DNA of 64,000 nt, from assembly GCA_022414725.1 (NCBI GenBank), contig CM039464.1:52932557-52996556 (forward strand). Direction: 5' to 3'. Positions 19,123 through 29,456 of this stretch are shown here, piece after piece. The position numbers and the translations under genes are program-made. Positions within the stretch are counted from its first letter, which is position 1. Every line of letters begins with the position of its first letter. The notes below the pieces were generated by a model. The model worked only from the letters and a program-made list of their open reading frames with translations, was not told the DNA's origin and searched no databases. This DNA comes from Microglena sp. YARC (Eukaryota; Chlorophyta; Chlorophyceae; Chlamydomonadales; Chlamydomonadaceae).

Positions 19123-19835
19123 ATGTGTAGCATACCTATGCGAATGTGTGTGTGTGTATGTGGTGGTGGTGGTGGTGTGTGTGTGTGAGGGGAGGGGGGG
19201 GGGGGGGGGGGGGTCAGGGGTCAGGGAGTATATGTGTGTGTTTGTGTGTGAATAAATTGATGGCTGGAGCCATGTAACCAAGTTCAAGTCCAAGTACGTG
19301 TAGCATACCTTTGTGAATGTGTGTGGGTGTGGGTGGGTGGGTGTGGGGGGAGGTCAGGAAGCATATGTGCGTGTGTGTTAGTGTGTTATAAAATTGATGG
19401 CTGGAGCCATGTAACCAAGTTCAAGTCCAAGTTTGTTTAGCATGCCTATGTAAATGTGTGTGTATGTGTTAGTGTTAGTGTGTGTGTTTGTTAGTATGTG
19501 TGTGTGTTAGTATGTGTGTGTGTGTCTGTATATAAATTGATGGCTGGAGCCATGTCACCAAGTTCAAGTCCAAGTATGTGGGCATACCTGTGTGAGTGAG
19601 TGTGTGTGTGTGTGTGGTCAGGGAGTATATGCGCAGCTACGTGTATGTGTGTATGAATTATGTGTCTGGAGCCATGTAACCAAGTTTCAAGTCCAAGCAT
19701 GTGTAGCATACCTGTGTGAATGTATGTGGGTGGGTGGGGGGGAGTCAGGGAGTATATGTGTGTGCTTGCTTGTGTGTATGTGTGTGTGTGTGTGTAACTT
19801 GATGGCTGGAGCCATGTAACCAAGTTCAAATTGAC
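19120..19835 (+). repeat. Tandem array from family B tail plus TG repeats
   Basis: Six units of GATGGCTGGAGCCATGTAAC, CAAGTTCAAGTCCAAG, TGTAGCATACCT and variable TG/GGGG sequence. It shows a dispersed repeat being turned into a local array. Confidence 0.85.
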
Positions 19836-19839
19836 CCAA

Positions 19840-20090
19840 AACAAAGCTCCAAAGTGCCCGTGGGGCTCTTTAAAGCTCCCCACATGCTATCACCTCACGC
19901 CTTGTTGTAAGGCATATTATGTTTGTATTTATTTAAAGACAAACTGTGGGATGGTACGGCCACTCTGCCACCCTGTCACCCTGCCACCTCATCCCTCAAC
20001 ACTCTTCAAATAACATAAAACACTCCGCCATTCTGTCACCCTGCCACCTCATCCCTCAACCCCTTCCCATCCTCCACCCTCCTACTTCCA
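19840..20090. other. Spacer with CTGCCACC repeats
   Basis: Pyrimidine-rich sequence, CACTCTGCCACCCTGTCACC and CTGCCACCTCATCCCTCAAC recurring. It leads into the next array. Confidence 0.5.
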
Positions 20091-20094
20091 TCTC

Positions 20095-20930
20095 CATCGC
20101 ATCCAGCCTCATTGACAGAGCGTGCTGTTCGTCAACCCCATCAACATATCCCCGGTGTGTGGACTTCTCATGCATTGACATGCAACACACTTAAAATATC
20201 ATCTCTAACTCTGTCACCCTGTCACCCTGCCACCTCATACCTCGACTCCTTCCCACCCTCCACCCTTGCACTCCTATCCCCATTACAGCCAGTCTCATTG
20301 ACAGAGCGAGCTGTGCTCCAACCCCATCAACTCATACCTGGTGTGTGGAGCCCTCATGCATAGACATGCAAAACACTCCAAGTAGCATCTCTAACTCTGT
20401 CCCCCTGTCACCCTGCCACCTCATACCTCGACACCTTCCGACACTCCACCCTCCTACTTCCATCCCTGTTTCAGCCAATCGCATTGATAAAGCAAGCTGT
20501 GCGCCAACCCCATCAACACATCCCCAGTGTGTGGAGCCCTCATGCATAGACATGCAACACACTCCAAGTAGCATCTCTAACTCTGTCCCCCTGTCACCCT
20601 GCCACCTCATACCTCGACTACTTCCCACCCTCCACCCTCCTACTTCCATCCCCGTTGCATCCAGCCTCATTGACAGAGCGTGCTGTGCGCCAACCCCATC
20701 AACACATCCCCGGTGTGTGGAGCCCTCGTGCATTGGCATGCAACACACTCCAAATAATATGTGTCACTCTGCCCCCCTGCCACCTCAACCCTCAACTCCT
20801 TCCCACCCACCACCCTCCTACTTCCATCCCCATTGCAGCCAACCTCATTGACAGAGCGAGCTGTGCGCCAACCCCATCAACACATTCCCAGTGTGTGGAG
20901 CCCTCATGCATTGACATGCCACGCTCTTTC
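20095..20930 (+). repeat. Acceptor-side copies before DUF2232 first recognised exon
   Basis: Five units of about 185 bp. Each has a pyrimidine-rich part (CTGTCACCCTGCCACCTCAT), then CTCATTGACAGAGCGAGCTG, CGCCAACCCCATCAACACAT and GTGTGTGGAGCCCTCATGCA. The last unit is continuous with the exon ending at 21210, so the others look like copies of the intron end plus exon start. Confidence 0.75.
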
Positions 20931-21210
20931 CTCGAAAGCACCGTCCTGCAGTACTACAGCACTGCACGCAAGGGGACCTCTTAGCGTTACAAGGGCTCTA
21001 CAGGCACTACATATTAGGGTGTCTGGCAGGAGTGCCAAGGCACTAGACATTAGAGGCTCTCTTGTGTGCCCGGCCGTTGCAGGGGAGGGAGCTATGGAAG
21101 GGAGTGACCTGCCTGAGAGTTACACTTTGGATCAAGTCAAGATTCTCGTAGAGACGTCTATGTTAGCGGCTGTCTCTGGGCTCACATACCTCGTCTCCAC
21201 CATCCTCAAG
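20930..21210 (+). CDS. DUF2232 membrane protein, first recognised exon
   Basis: Encodes LPESYTLDQVKILVETSML then AAVSGLTYLVSTILK and ends at donor GTGCGT at 21211. The segment DQVKILVETSMLAAVSGLTY matches the first helix region of plant and algal plastid proteins of the DUF2232 family, known also in cyanobacteria and Firmicutes as a polytopic membrane protein of uncertain function. The preceding frame (LSVTRALQALHIRVSGRSAK, hydroxylated and basic) could be a plastid transit peptide, which is inference. The start codon was not resolved; the frame is open back to about 20761. Three further exons lie at 25207, 30585 and 32051. The phase between this exon and the next does not close (one nucleotide is unaccounted for), so a tiny exon or a different boundary is likely. 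Confidence 0.8.
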
Positions 21211-21334
21211 GTGCGTCGATTCACGTTTCCTGAATCTGCTGTATTTTATGTGTGTAGGTGTTTGTGTGTGTGTGTGTGGGGTGGGTGTGGGGGGGGATTG
21301 TGAGGACAGCTTACATCTTATTACTCATGAATTT

Positions 21335-21429
21335 ATTATGTCAATGTTGGCGGCTGTCTCTGGGCTCACATACCTTGTCTCCACCATCCTCAAGGTACGA
21401 CCATTCATGTTACCTGACCCTGCTATATT

Positions 21430-21460
<31 letters not shown>

Positions 21461-21719
21461 GTGGTGTGTGGGGGGGGGTATTGGCTTATTGTGAGGGCAG
21501 CCTATATCTTATGATATGTAGGTTGGCGGCTGTCTCCGGGCTCACATACCTCGTCTCCACCATCCTGAAGGTACGTCCATTCGTGTTTCCTGAGCCTGCT
21601 ATATTGTGTGTTGTGTGTGTGTGTGTGTGTGGGGGGGGGGGAGATTGTGGGGACACTTATATCTACGTTGGCGTCTATGTTGGCTGCTTTTTTTGTGTAT
21701 GGGTGTTTGTATGTGTATG

Positions 21720-21750
<31 letters not shown>

Positions 21751-22206
21751 GTGGTGGGGGGGGGGTATTGTTTATTGTGAAGATTGTGAGGACAGCCTAT
21801 ACCCTTATGACGTCTATGTTGGGCAGCTGTCTCCGGGCTCACATACCTTGTCTCCACCGTCCTCAAGGTGCGATCATTGTGTGTATTCATTTTATTTTAC
21901 GGAAGTAGTCAATATGTCCTGGTTCCAAGATTTAGTGCAGGTTATAATATGTATAATATATTGGCTGTGTCTCTGGGCTCACATACCGTGTCTCCATTAT
22001 TCTCAAGAACGTCCAATCATGTTTCCTCAGCCTGCCTGTATTTTGTATATGTGTGTGTGTGGTGGTGGTGGTGGTGGTGGTGGTGGTGGGGGGTGGGGGG
22101 GGGGTGGGGGGGGGAAGATTGTGAGGACAGCCTATATCTTATGACGCCTATGTTGGCGTCTGTCTCTGGGCTCACACACCTTGTCTCCACCATTCTCAAG
22201 GTACCT
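21335..22206 (+). repeat. Five copies of exon end plus donor after DUF2232 exon
   Basis: Copies at about 21339-21400, 21520-21575, 21818-21872, 21960-22012 and 22150-22206. Each repeats GGCGGCTGTCTCTGGGCTCA, CATACCTTGTCTCCACCATC and CTCAAG, usually followed by a GTACG or GTGCG donor. Each copy is followed by a poly-G/TG tract, so the duplicated unit was exon end plus donor plus intron start. Confidence 0.9.
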
Positions 22207-22209
22207 GGG

Positions 22210-22510
22210 CGATCGTCATTTCTGATGTTATCGCCTCTTATCACCTCTTATCCCCCCCCCCACCACACACACACACACACACCACCACGCCACTTCCACC
22301 CCACACCACCCCACCCCACACACACATAGCCCCTCCTGATGTAATCGCCTTTTACCAGCCTCTTACCTCCATTTTTATCTTCCTGCACCACTATGTTGTA
22401 TGGCTTTTTTTTACGCATACTCCCTCTTTTTTGACTTCCATTTGTGTTTTGTATTTTAATGTACAATCGTTCGTGTTTTCCTGGTCCTGTTTTTGTGTTT
22501 CTTTTTGTTT
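22210..22510. other. Intron sequence, CA/CCCC tract
   Basis: C-rich and CA-rich at 22250-22325, otherwise unremarkable. No exon seen. Confidence 0.6.
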
Positions 22511-22514
22511 TGTA

Positions 22515-23375
22515 AAGCTGTGTGAAGATTGTGATATCGGTGATATGGGTTTTTGTATGTGTGTGGAGGTGGGGTGGGTGGTGGGGTCTGTGTGTTGTGT
22601 AGGGGGGGGGGGGGGAGTATTGTTTGTTGTTGTGAAGGCTGTGAGATTGGTGATGTGGGTTTTTGTATGTGTGTGGAGGTGGGGTGGGTGGGTGGGGTCT
22701 GTGTGTGTGTAGGGGGGGGGGGGGGGGGGGGGGAGTATTGTTTATTGTGAAGACTGTGAGATTGAGATTGTGATATGGTTTTTTGTATGTGTGGGAGGTG
22801 GGGTGTGCAGGTGGGTCTGGTTGTGTAGTCTGGGGGGGGGGGGGGAGGGGGAGTATTGTTTATTGTGAAGACTGTGAGATTTTGGTGATATGGTTTTTGT
22901 ATGTGTGTGGATGCGGGTGTGGTGGGTCTGCGTGTTGTGTAGGGGGGGGGGGGGGGGAGTGTTGTTTATTGTGAAGACTGTGAGATTGGTGATATGGGTT
23001 TTTTATGTGTGTGGAGTGGCGTGGGTGGGTGGGGTCTGGTGTGTGTGTATAGGGGGGGGGGGGGGGGGGGAGTGTTGTTTATTGTGAAGACTGTGAGATT
23101 GGTGATATGGGTTTTGTATGTGTGTGGAGGTAAATCCTACGCGGTGGTGGTGATGGGGGTCCATGTGTGTGTGTGTAGGGGGGGGGGGGGGGCCGGGTAT
23201 TGTTTATTGGGACTGTGAGATTTGTGATAGGGTTTTTGTAATGTGTGTGGGAGGGGGGGCGATGGGTCTGCTGGTGGTGTATGGGGGGGGGGGGGGAGGG
23301 CGGGGGGGGGAGTATTGTTTATTGTGAAGACTGTGAGATTGTGATATGGGTTTTTGTATGGGTTGGTGTGGGTGG
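22515..23375 (+). repeat. Eight-unit array with long poly-G runs
   Basis: Units of about 105-120 bp: TATTGTTTATTGTGAAGACT, GTGAGATTGGTGATATGGGT, TTTTGTATGTGTGTGGAGGT and a run of 10-25 G. It lies within the first DUF2232 intron, and the first part resembles the intron start of the previous array. Confidence 0.9.
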
Positions 23376-23474
23376 TGTTCCATTCGTGTTCTCTAGGTAC
23401 GATCATTAGTCATTGCATGTATTCGTATTTTCTAGATCTCCGTCCTTCTGTTGTGTCCTTTTGCATTGTTAAAT

Positions 23475-23725
23475 TGCCATTTTTTTATTTTATTATTATA
23501 TTATTATTATTATGTTGTGTTGTTGTTGTTGTTAATTATAATAATATAATAATTATTATTATTATTATTATTATGTTATTATATATTATTATATATTATT
23601 ATTATTATTATTATTATTGATACTGTTGTTGTTGTTGTTGTTGTTTGTTGTTGTTGTTGTTGTTCTTGTTGTTGTTGTTATAATATTATTATTGTTATTA
23701 TTATTATTTATGTTTTTACCTACAA
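23475..23725. repeat. TTA/TTG trinucleotide microsatellites
   Basis: Compound (TTA)n, (TAT)n and (TTG)n over about 240 bp. Confidence 0.95.
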
Positions 23726-23869
23726 TGGCGCGGTGTACCGGTATTTGTATTTCTGCTCCTTTTTGTGTCTGTATTTGAATTGCAAATTACCATTTTTGCC
23801 TATAATAGAGTGCCGATATTCGTATTTTCTGATCCTTTTTGTATGCCTATACTTTTTACGAGCAACTTA

Positions 23870-25190
23870 CATTATATCTTGTCTCCACCCTTCACCGTCT
23901 ATCACACACACCACGTACTTGCAGTACTACGGATGGCGCACATTGCAAAATACTGTATCCATTCAATTCCTATCATTCACTCCCCACCCTTTACCATCTA
24001 TCACACTAACCACGTGCTTGCAGTACAAAGGATGGCTCACCTTGTTACGCACTGCACTCATTCAATTCTTATCATTGAAACCACGTACTTGCAGTACAAA
24101 GGATGGCGCACCTTGTCTCTCACTGTACTCATTCAATTCTTATCATTGAAACCACTCCATTCACCTCCTATCACACACACCACGTACTTGCAGTACGAAG
24201 GATGGCGCACCTTGTTACACACTGTACTCATTCAATTATTATCGTTCAGACCACTCCAATCACCTCCTATTACACACTTACCACGTCCTTGCAGTACAAA
24301 GGATAGCGCACCTTGCAACACACTGTATTCATTCAATTCCTATCATTCACTCCCCACCCTTTATCATCTATCACACTAATCACGTCCTTGCAGTACAAAG
24401 GATAGCACACCTTGCAACACACTGTATTCATTCAATTCCTATCATTCACTCCCCACCCTTTATCATCTATCACACTAATCACGTCCTTGCAGTACAAAGG
24501 ATAGCACACCTTGCAACACACTGTATTCATTCAATTCCTATCATTCACTCCCCACCCTTTATCATCTATCACACTAATCACGTCCTTGCAGTACAAAGGA
24601 TAGCACACCTTGTAACGCACTGTACTCATTAAATTCTTATCACTCAAACCAGTCCATCCACCTCCTATCACACACACCACGTACTTTTAGTACGAAGGAT
24701 GGCGCACCTTGTAACGCACTGTACTCATTCAATTCTTATCACTCAAACCACTCCATTCACCTCCTATTACACACTAACCACGTGCTCGCAGTACAAAGGA
24801 GTTGCGCGCTCGACTCAATCATCTCTGCTGTAACGCATTGTCCTCATTTAATTCTTATCATTGAAACCACTCCATTCACCTCCTATTACACACTGACCAC
24901 GTGCTCGCAGTACAAAGGATGGTGCACCTTGTAACGCATTGTCCTCATTTAATTCTTATCATTGAAACCACTCCATTCACCTCCTATTACACACTGACCA
25001 CGTGCTCGCATTACAAAGGATGGTGCACCTTGTAACGCATTGTACGCATTCAATTATTATCATTGAAACCACTCCATTCACCTCCTATCATACACACCAC
25101 GTACTTGCAGTACAAAGGATGGCGCACCTTGTAACTCACTGAACTCATTTAATTATTATCACTCACTCCCCACCCTTACGTCTATCACTC
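23870..25190 (+). repeat. About 13 acceptor-side copies before DUF2232 exon 25207
   Basis: Units near 100 bp: CTCCTATCACACACACCACG, TACTTGCAG, then TACAAAGGATGGCGCACCTT. The true exon is preceded by CTATCACTCGCACCACCATT and TGCAG and starts GGGAAGGATCC, so each unit imitates the polypyrimidine tract, acceptor and exon start. Later units are more diverged from the true site than from each other, indicating array homogenisation. Confidence 0.8.
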
Positions 25191-25206
25191 GCACCACCAT
25201 TTGCAG

Positions 25207-25317
25207 GGGAAGGATCCCTGGGCTACTTCCTCCCCCTTCCCATCATTTTGTCCGCCATGCGGTCTGGGCCTTTTGCAGGCTGGCGCACCATGTATACCAC
25301 CGGCTTCCTCCTCGTGG
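25207..25317 (+). CDS. DUF2232 membrane protein, second recognised exon
   Basis: Acceptor ACCATTTGCAG precedes, donor GTGAGTGG follows. It encodes EGSLGYFLPLPIILSAMRSG then PFAGWRTMYTTGFLLV. The LGYFLPLPI and MRSGP elements are conserved in plant and algal members and fall between the first two membrane helices. It ends one base into a Val codon that is completed by the exon at 30585 (G plus TT). Confidence 0.9.
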
Positions 25318-25394
25318 GTGAGTGGATGACTGGCCCAGCCTTTAAAACATCAATAAGTCAATTAATAAATACATAAAAATAAGTCATTGAATCA

Positions 25395-26035
25395 TTGCCG
25401 GCTGGCGCACCATGTATACCACCGGCTTCCTCCTCGTGGGTGAGTGGATGACTTGCCCAGCCTTTAAAACATCAAGAAGTCAATTAATAAATACATAAAA
25501 ATAAGTCAATGAATCATTGCCGGCTGGCGCACCATGTACACCACCGGCTTCCTCCTCGTGGGTGAGTGTGTGAGCTCATAAATGTATGTAGTTGTATGTT
25601 TTGTGAAGTAGTTGTCTGTATTTGTCTGTATTGTAAATTATTTTTGCATTCCAGGGGTGGTCAAGAAGGCCAAAGGGACTTCCCCAACCTTCAAAGCATG
25701 AATAATTAAATTAATCATTGCCGGCTGGTGCACCATGTATACCACAGCCTGCCTCCTTGTGGGTGAGTGAGTGAGGTTATAATAAAGGGACTTGCCCAGC
25801 CTTAAACATCAATCATACAATTATTAAATAAAATTTAAAAGCAAATTATTAAATAAAATTTAAAACATCAATCATTAAATTATTAAATTTAAACACACCA
25901 ATCATTAAATTATTAAATTTAAACACATCAATCATTAAATTATTAAATTTAAACACATTAATGAAGTCAACTAATCATTGCCGGCTGGCGCACCATACTC
26001 ACCATAGCCTTCCTCCTCGTGGATGAGTGGATGAG
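25395..26035 (+). repeat. Copies of exon end plus donor after DUF2232 exon 25207
   Basis: Copies at about 25397-25450, 25518-25568, 25721-25770 and 25978-26030: GCCGGCTGGCGCACCATGTA, TACCACCGGCTTCCTCCTCG and TGGGTGAGTG. A degenerate fifth copy is at 26600-26650. The first two are nearly identical to the true exon edge, later ones less so. Confidence 0.9.
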
Positions 26036-26044
26036 GTTATAAAT

Positions 26045-26470
26045 GTATGTACTGTTTATGTGTTGTTAAGTATTTGTATGTACTGTTTATGTGTTGTTAA
26101 GTATTTGTATGTACTGTTTATGTGTTGTTAAGTATTTGTATGTACTGTTTGTGTGTTGTTAAGTATTTGTATGTACTGTTTATGTGTTGTTAAGTATTTG
26201 TATGTACTGTTTATGTGTTGTTAAGTATTTGTATGTACTGTTTATGTGTTGTTAAGTATTTGTATGTACTGTTTATGTGTTGTTAAGTATTTGTATGTAC
26301 TGTTTATGTGTTGTTAAGTATTTGTATTTACTGTTTATGTATTATTAAGTATTTGTATGTACTGTTTATGTGTTGTTAAGTATTTGTATGTACTGTTTAT
26401 GTGTTGTTAAGTATTTGTATGTACTGTTTTATGTGTTGTTAAGTATTTTGTATGTATTGTTTATGTATTG
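26045..26470. repeat. 31-bp minisatellite
   Basis: About 13 units of GTATGTACTGTTTATGTGTT + GTTAAGTATTT, in the second DUF2232 intron. Confidence 0.95.
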
Positions 26471-26654
26471 TTGATTGTTTATATGTATTTGTTATGTATT
26501 TTTAATTATTTTTGTATACCAGGGGAGCTAAAGGAACTTGCCCAACCTTGAAACCATATCCCCGGTTTGTGTTTTTCAATAAATCAATCGATAATTGCTC
26601 TCGCACCATGTGTACCACTGGTTGAATACTTGTGGTTGCGTGGATGAGGTGATT

Positions 26655-26785
26655 GCATTACATTGCATTACATTAAATTACATTGCATTACATTGCATTA
26701 CATTGCATTACATTGCATTACATTACATTGCATTACATTACATTATGTTACATTAAATTACATTACGTACAATTATGTTACATTA
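26655..26785. repeat. CATTACATTG microsatellite
   Basis: Compound (CATTA)n/(CATTG)n over about 120 bp. Confidence 0.95.
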
Positions 26786-26844
26786 ATCCTTGTGGGTGAG
26801 TGGATGGACTCTCCAAGTAAACACAGTCACAATTATTTGTGGAC

Positions 26845-27110
26845 CTTCGCATGGCAGCTTCCAACCAGCTCTATTAGCCAGCCACTGGGTCTCTCTCATT
26901 ATGTCATCTTTCAGACGCACTAGCCAGCTTTAGGTTTGGCCTAAGGACAGGGGGAAGTAGCTGCATGAAGCTGCTACATGTAGTAAAAATATAATCAGTG
27001 CTCCTGCCAGCTCCATTAGCCAGCCACTGGGTCAAGCCCCAAGCTTTCAGCTGCATTGGAATGCCCATCATGTCAGCTTTCTGATACACTAGCCAATTTT
27101 GCTCGCACTG
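26845..27110 (+). repeat. Two family C copies in tandem
   Basis: 26845-26990 contains GCATGGCAGCTTCCAACCAG and GCTGCATGAAGCTGCTACAT. 27000-27110 contains GCCAGCCACTGGGTCAAGCC and CAGCTGCATTGGAATGCCC. Confidence 0.8.
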
Positions 27111-27163
27111 CGGCCAACCACCAAATAAAATAGATCTTAGCAGCGCTTTTTGTCCAGACGGAT

Positions 27164-27372
27164 TTTTGGCGGAGCCTCTCCTTCTGGGGGGCAGGAGCCC
27201 TCAGTGTTACCCATTTGTCCGTTTGACCGACCAACAATCCATCTGACCACGATGAAGGTTGACACGTCAGCCAACGGTCTTGTAACTAACTCACTTCCGT
27301 TACCACCTGTCACTCCCTCGCGAACACTCTCCGCCAATTGTTTGCGTCGCTAGCAACGCTGCGTAGAACTTG
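27164..27372 (+). repeat. Dispersed family A copy
   Basis: TTTTTGGCGGAGCCTCTCCT, GGGGGGCAGGAGCCCTCAGT, TTGACACGTCAGCCAACGGT and CTAGCAACGCTGCGTAGAAC. Full length. Confidence 0.85.
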
Positions 27373-27394
27373 TTGCCTCACGGGCGGGTCTGTC

Positions 27395-27875
27395 ATGTCA
27401 GCTTTCAGACACACTAGCCAGTTTTAGGATAAGCCCCTTGCACTGTTTCGTTTTGGGCCTTACCATGAAATTTCACAATTTCATTTTGGGGCTTCTCTTC
27501 TTTCAGACACACTAGCCAGTTTTAGGATAAGCCCCTTGCACTGTTTCGTTTTTGGCCTTACCATGAAATTTCACAATTTCATTTTGGGGCTTCTCTTCTT
27601 TCAGACACACTAGCCAGTTTTAGGATAAGCCCCTTGCACTGTTTCGTTTTTGGCCTTACCATGAAATTTCACAATTTCATTTTGGGGCTTCTCTTCTTTC
27701 AGACACACTAGCCAGTTTTAGGATAAGCCCCTTGCACTGTTTCGTTTTTGGCCTTACCATGAAATTTCACAATTTCATTTTGGGGCTTCTCTTCTTTCAG
27801 ACACACTAGCCAGTTTTAGGATAAGCCCCTTGCACTGTTTCGTTTTTGGCCTTACCATGAAATTTGACAATTTCA
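27395..27875 (+). repeat. 98-bp satellite array, left part
   Basis: Five units with exact 98-bp spacing (TTTCAGACAC at 27501, 27599, 27697, 27795). Each holds TTCTCTTCTTTCAG, an excellent acceptor-like sequence, then ACACACTAGCCAGTTTTAGG, CCCCTTGCACTGTTTCGTTT and ATGAAATTTCACAATTTCAT. The TTTCAGACACACTAGCCAG part is shared with family C. Confidence 0.95.
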
Positions 27876-28629
27876 GACGATTGACTCAGATTCCTTACAG
27901 TTGCCTTTTCATATTTCCAATACATATAATTTACCCTTAAGGGTTGAGGAAATTAAGCACATGCAGGCTTCATCATTGTCAGTACTTATATTTGCAAAAG
28001 TATGGGGGCCTGCTTGCTGTGTATTGAGACACTGCACGAGAGGTCCAGCGATTTTTTCAGATGGGCCCCCATTGTACAAGTGCTAGTAGACATATTTTAA
28101 GGTGTATGCTGGCTTGTAAGTTTTAGCTTTGTGTGTGATATTTCACCTTAATTAGGGGGTATATCACACCACTAGCTGGCTTTACTGGTCTTATCAGCTT
28201 TTATCATTAAATAAAGTCAACTGCACTATCTAGCTTGTAAGTCCAGACTGTTCAGGTCTGTCTTTGTGGCTACTACCAATAGAGTCGCTACTGTCAAATA
28301 ATAACAGAAGTCACTTCCCCTGGGAGGCTCAGGTAGCTTCTGGAAGATATAACTCCTGTGGGACAGAGGGAATGGTGGTGGGAAACTCGAAATTTGGTAA
28401 GATCAAGGCTCAGCAGCTTGGGGCACCAAGATTTTAGTGCCCCCAGTGACTGTGCACTTGATTTTTATACCGGGCAGGACAGTACTGCTTGGGAAAACAC
28501 TGGCGGTGGTTACTCCTGGTTTTGCCTCGGGGGTTTACGGGTATTTGAAAATATGAATGCGCTCCTGCGGAATCTTACGTCGCGCGGCTGAATACTCCAT
28601 TTCACCCACTACTGTGTGGGAAATGTGGC
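27876..28629. mobile_element. 754-bp insertion splitting the 98-bp satellite
   Basis: Unique sequence begins GACGATTGACTCAGATTCC and ends GTGTGGGAAATGTGGC. The satellite breaks at TTTCA on the left (27871-27875) and resumes at TTTCA (28630-28634), consistent with a 5-bp target duplication. No terminal inverted repeat and no poly-A is evident. A 77-codon frame at 28358 is not recognised. It could also be the ancestral spacer with the array duplicated around it. Confidence 0.45.
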
Positions 28630-29110
28630 TTTCATTTTGGGGCTTCTCTTCTTTCAGACACACTAGCCAGTTTTAGGATAAGCCCCTTGCACTGTTTCGT
28701 TTTTGGCCTTACCATGAAATTTCACAATTTCATTTTGGGGCTTCTCTTCTTTCAGACACACTAGCCAGTTTTAGGATAAGCCCCTTGCACTGTTTCGTTT
28801 TTGGCCTTACCATGAAATTTCACAATTTCATTTTGGGGCTTCTCTTCTTTCAAACACACTAGCCAGTTTTAGGATTAGCCCCTTGCCTGTTTCATTTTTG
28901 TGCTTCTTGTGGCAGCTTCCAGCCAGCTCCATGTCAGCTGCATTGGCATGCCCATGCTGGGTCGTGTCAGCTTTCAGACACACTAGCCAGTTTTAGGATT
29001 AACCCCTTGCCCTGTTTCATTTTTGGGCTTCTCATGCCAGCTTCCCGCCAGCTCCATGTCAGCTTTCAGACACACTAGCCAGTTTTAGCATTAGCCCCTT
29101 GCCTCTTTCA
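28630..29110 (+). repeat. 98-bp satellite array, right part
   Basis: Three regular units to about 28900, then diverged units mixing in family C pieces (CAGCTTCCAGCCAGCTCCAT, CAGCTGCATTGGCATGCCCA). Confidence 0.9.
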
Positions 29111-29350
29111 TTTGTGTGCTTATTGTGGCAGCTTCCAGCCAGCTTCATGTCAGCTGCCATGGAATGCCGGTCATGTAAGCTGGCAGTGTCACACGCTTAT
29201 GTATGTTTAGCTGAGAACTTCACTTTAGCTGAACTTCACCTTTTAGCTGAACTTTCACCTTTAAGCTGGAACAATGCCGGTCATGTCAGCTGGCAGTGTC
29301 ACACGCTTATGTATGGTTTAGCTGAACTTCACCTTTAGCTGAACTTCACC
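29110..29350. repeat. Short repeats of TTAGCTGAACTTCACC
   Basis: A 115-bp unit (CCGGTCATGTAAGCTGGCAG, TGTCACACGCTTATGTATG) occurs twice, and TTTAGCTGAACTTCACCTT recurs five times. Confidence 0.8.
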
Positions 29351-29421
29351 TTTCTCCCCTCACCCTATCCCCTTATTCTCACCCCATCCCCCCCCCCCCC
29401 CCCCCACCCGCCCGCCCCCCC

Positions 29422-29456
<35 letters not shown>

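Noticed and set aside
20332..20851. 138- and 168-codon frames in the 20-kb array
   Set aside because: They run through acceptor-side tandem copies on both strands. Only the segment continuous with 21210 has coding support.
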